NCBI GenBank assembly: GCA_002690085.1
Contig: NZDM01000028.1
Location: forward strand, 21,585-29,845
DNA length: 8,261 nt
Reading direction: 5' to 3'
Origin: Flavobacteriaceae bacterium
Lineage (GTDB): Bacteria; Bacteroidota; Bacteroidia; Flavobacteriales; Flavobacteriaceae
Shown: positions 7,291-8,261 of the stretch, piece after piece
Position numbering within the stretch: the stretch's first letter is position 1
Layout of the letters: every line of letters starts with the position of its first letter
Made by a program: the position numbers and the translations under genes
The notes under the pieces: model-generated
Told to the model about the DNA's origin: nothing
Databases searched by the model: none
Seen by the model: only the letters and a program-made list of their open reading frames with translations

Positions 7291-7335
7291 TCGGAACTAA
7301 TTTGAAAAATACACAATTTAGCAGCGAGTTTTTTG

Positions 7336-7368
7336 TCATTTAATCGATTAAATGAAACATTTAATCGA
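7336..7368. repeat. Perfect 20-bp palindrome plus third arm (three alternating CATTTAATCG arms)
   Basis: Positions 7336-7355 read tcatttaatcgattaaatga, a perfect palindrome. The arm CATTTAATCG occurs at 7337-7346, its reverse complement CGATTAAATG at 7345-7354, and the forward arm again at 7358-7367 after an AAA spacer. Arms 1 and 3 are in the same orientation, 21 bp apart (about two helical turns). As RNA, arms 2 and 3 can form an 11-bp stem (7344-7354 with 7358-7368) with an AAA loop, while arms 1 and 2 can form an 8-bp stem with a UCGA loop; the two are mutually exclusive. No T-run follows, so it is not a standard intrinsic terminator. It may be a dimeric regulator operator, or a 3'-end structure of the fabI transcript 45 nt past its stop. 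Confidence 0.75.
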
Positions 7369-7579
7369 ATAATTATCATAAAATAAATCTATATCATTTT
7401 TCAACTCTGATTTTTTGGTAATTTGTGATTTCAATTTGTTTTTTTATAGAGATTCATAAATTTCTAAGAAGTTAATTTATATATATAAAACTCATTGTTA
7501 AATTTAATTAATCTTAAAAATACGAAATCGTTTTAGACCAGAAAAAAATGTATGGTTTTTGTATAGGCTCAAAATAACA

Positions 7580-7606
7580 TTTGTATTATAATTTAAATCA
7601 TATTTG
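7580..7606 (+). promoter_or_regulatory. Possible promoter for the secreted cupredoxin gene
   Basis: TTTG at 7580-7583 is followed, 15 nt later, by CATATTTG (7599-7606), one mismatch from TAnnTTTG. The spacing is slightly shorter than the usual 17-23 nt. This would give a start near 7613 and a leader of about 50 nt. In such T-rich DNA, matches of this quality can arise by chance, so this is only a candidate. Confidence 0.25.
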
Positions 7607-7661
7607 TTTTTTCAAAACTAAAATTAAGCACAAACACCTTTTAACCATTTAAATTTTTCTT

Positions 7662-8261
7662 ATGAAAACAAAATTACTTTTTATTTTTTCTTTAGCTGTT
7701 ACTACCCTAACAGCTCAGCAAACCTATAATTTGGGTTGGTCTACTACTGGAGATAGTGTAAATCAGCAACTGTCTATAGAAGTTGGTGATACAGTTATTT
7801 GGACTTGGGGGCCTGGCACTCACAACTTAGTTCAAATGAATGGTAATACAGAACCTGGATTTCAAGAAGGTTACTTTTCTCAAGGCCATGTATACTCCCA
7901 CACTTTTACGACTGTTGGTTCTCATGATTACAAATGTTCACCTCACCCATCTTCAATGTATGGAACAATTACAGTATCTGAGGCCCCATCATTTAATCCT
8001 CCTTCTTGGGCCGGAGATTGGACTTTAGATCCAGTAGCCGGTGCATTACAAGTAGGTTGGGATGAAAATAACATTGGCGGTTGGTGGACCAGCGATGCTG
8101 GTCTCCCTGCATTGAGAGCTTGTGCATTTGATGATGTATTCAGCTTTAATGCTGATGGAACCTACACTCAAGAGATGCAAGGTTCAACATGGTTAGAGCC
8201 ATGGCAAGGAGGAGTTGCTGAAGGTTGTGGAACTCCTATTGCTCCACATGATGGATCAAAC
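7662..8261 (+). CDS. Secreted plastocyanin-like (type-1 copper) domain protein, 5' part; runs off the window
   Basis: The frame is open from the ATG at 7662 for 200 codons to the window end, so the C-terminus is missing. Residues 1-18 form a Sec signal peptide (K2, K4, hydrophobic core, likely cut in LTA|QQ). Residues 20-106 are a cupredoxin: IEVGDTVIWTW (39-49), then H54-N55, then YKCSPHPSSMYGTITV (90-105). H54, C92, H95 and M99 would make a complete type-1 copper site, suggesting electron transfer or copper binding outside the cytoplasm. After a Pro/Ser linker (about 107-115), a second module starts at W116. It is marked by W120, GALQVG (127-132), WW (141-142), R152-C154, DD (157-158), NADGTY (163-168), TWLEPWQ (176-182), GCG (188-190) and APHDGS (194-199). 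I have seen this pattern in secreted Flavobacteriia proteins but know no function for it. A type IX C-terminal sorting domain may follow outside the window. Confidence 0.82.
   Translation, partial: MKTKLLFIFSLAVTTLTAQQTYNLGWSTTGDSVNQQLSIEVGDTVIWTWGPGTHNLVQMNGNTEPGFQEGYFSQGHVYSHTFTTVGSHDYKCSPHPSSMYGTITVSEAPSFNPPSWAGDWTLDPVAGALQVGWDENNIGGWWTSDAGLPALRACAFDDVFSFNADGTYTQEMQGSTWLEPWQGGVAEGCGTPIAPHDGSN

Larger units (their letters stand above)
7291..7661. other. 371-bp AT-rich intergenic region, no credible gene
   Basis: No reading frame with coding character is visible on either strand; the few ATGs run into stops within about ten codons. Base composition is markedly more AT-rich than in the flanking genes, with many A and T runs and short AT palindromes such as 7476-7489. 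No tRNA-like or riboswitch-like conserved core is recognised. The one clear structure is the CATTTAATCG repeat at 7336-7368. A possible promoter for the downstream gene lies near 7580-7606. No canonical intrinsic terminator (GC-rich stem plus T-run) follows fabI. Confidence 0.6.

Noticed and set aside
7344..7368. The 11-bp hairpin as the intrinsic terminator of fabI
   Set aside because: The stem is AT-rich with only three G-C pairs and no T-run follows on the + strand; read on the - strand it is followed by an A-run instead. Kept as a repeat only.
7353..7373. Tiny ATG frame in the intergenic region
   Set aside because: It stops after six codons, lies inside the palindromic repeat and has no ribosome-binding signal.
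7476..7489. Palindrome tttatatatataaa
   Set aside because: Low-complexity alternating AT; palindromes of this kind are common by chance in AT-rich spacers.
7515..7533. Possible weak hairpin ending in TTTT (aaaatacg ... cgtttt)
   Set aside because: Only three contiguous strong pairs around ACG/CGT plus bulged A/T pairs; this is expected by chance in such AT-rich DNA and it is over 220 nt beyond fabI.
7840..8028. A 62-codon + strand frame inside the final gene
   Set aside because: It is an out-of-frame overlap with the open frame from 7662, which has a signal peptide and a full cupredoxin motif; the 62-codon product has no recognisable feature.
1..8261. CRISPR array, insertion sequence, tRNA/rRNA or defence system
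   Set aside because: No regularly spaced repeats, transposase motifs, terminal inverted repeats, tRNA-like folds or defence-type domains were seen on either strand by reading.

Overview
The window looks like a chromosomal segment from a member of the Flavobacteriia (Bacteroidota). The DNA is visibly AT-rich. Short spacers mostly lack strong Shine-Dalgarno sequences, and several starts are preceded by the Bacteroidota-type -7 element TAnnTTTG. The gene content is also lineage-typical: a DUF6913 protein, a Bacteroidota-type omega subunit, a DUF4835/PorD-like protein and a Bacteroidota-type FabI. Every gene is on the + strand.

Region 1 (37-6433) is a tightly packed housekeeping block: DUF6913 - dapA - bamD - rpoZ - coaBC - DUF4835/PorD-like - recN. 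Spacers range from -8 to +11 nt, except a 77-nt gap before the corrected bamD start, and that gap holds a promoter-like element. The genes serve lysine/diaminopimelate synthesis (dapA), outer-membrane protein assembly (bamD), transcription (rpoZ), coenzyme A synthesis (coaBC), an exported protein possibly tied to type IX secretion (DUF4835) and DNA repair (recN). Clustering probably reflects shared growth-linked expression, not one pathway. Region 2 (6434-7290) is fabI, the fatty-acid elongation enoyl reductase, with its own TAnnTTTG element just after the recN stop.

Region 3 (7291-7661) is a 371-bp, extremely AT-rich intergenic stretch. Its one clear structure is a perfect 20-bp palindrome whose arm recurs a third time 21 bp downstream. 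Region 4 (7662 to the window end) is the 5' part of a gene for a secreted protein. It has a signal peptide, a complete type-1 copper (plastocyanin-like) domain, and then the start of a Trp/Cys-rich secreted module. The frame is still open at the window edge.

No mobile element, tRNA, rRNA, CRISPR array or defence system is visible. Most of the window is conserved core genome. The parts most worth a second look are the three-arm repeat, the cupredoxin fusion protein, and some start-site and active-site details in the core genes.
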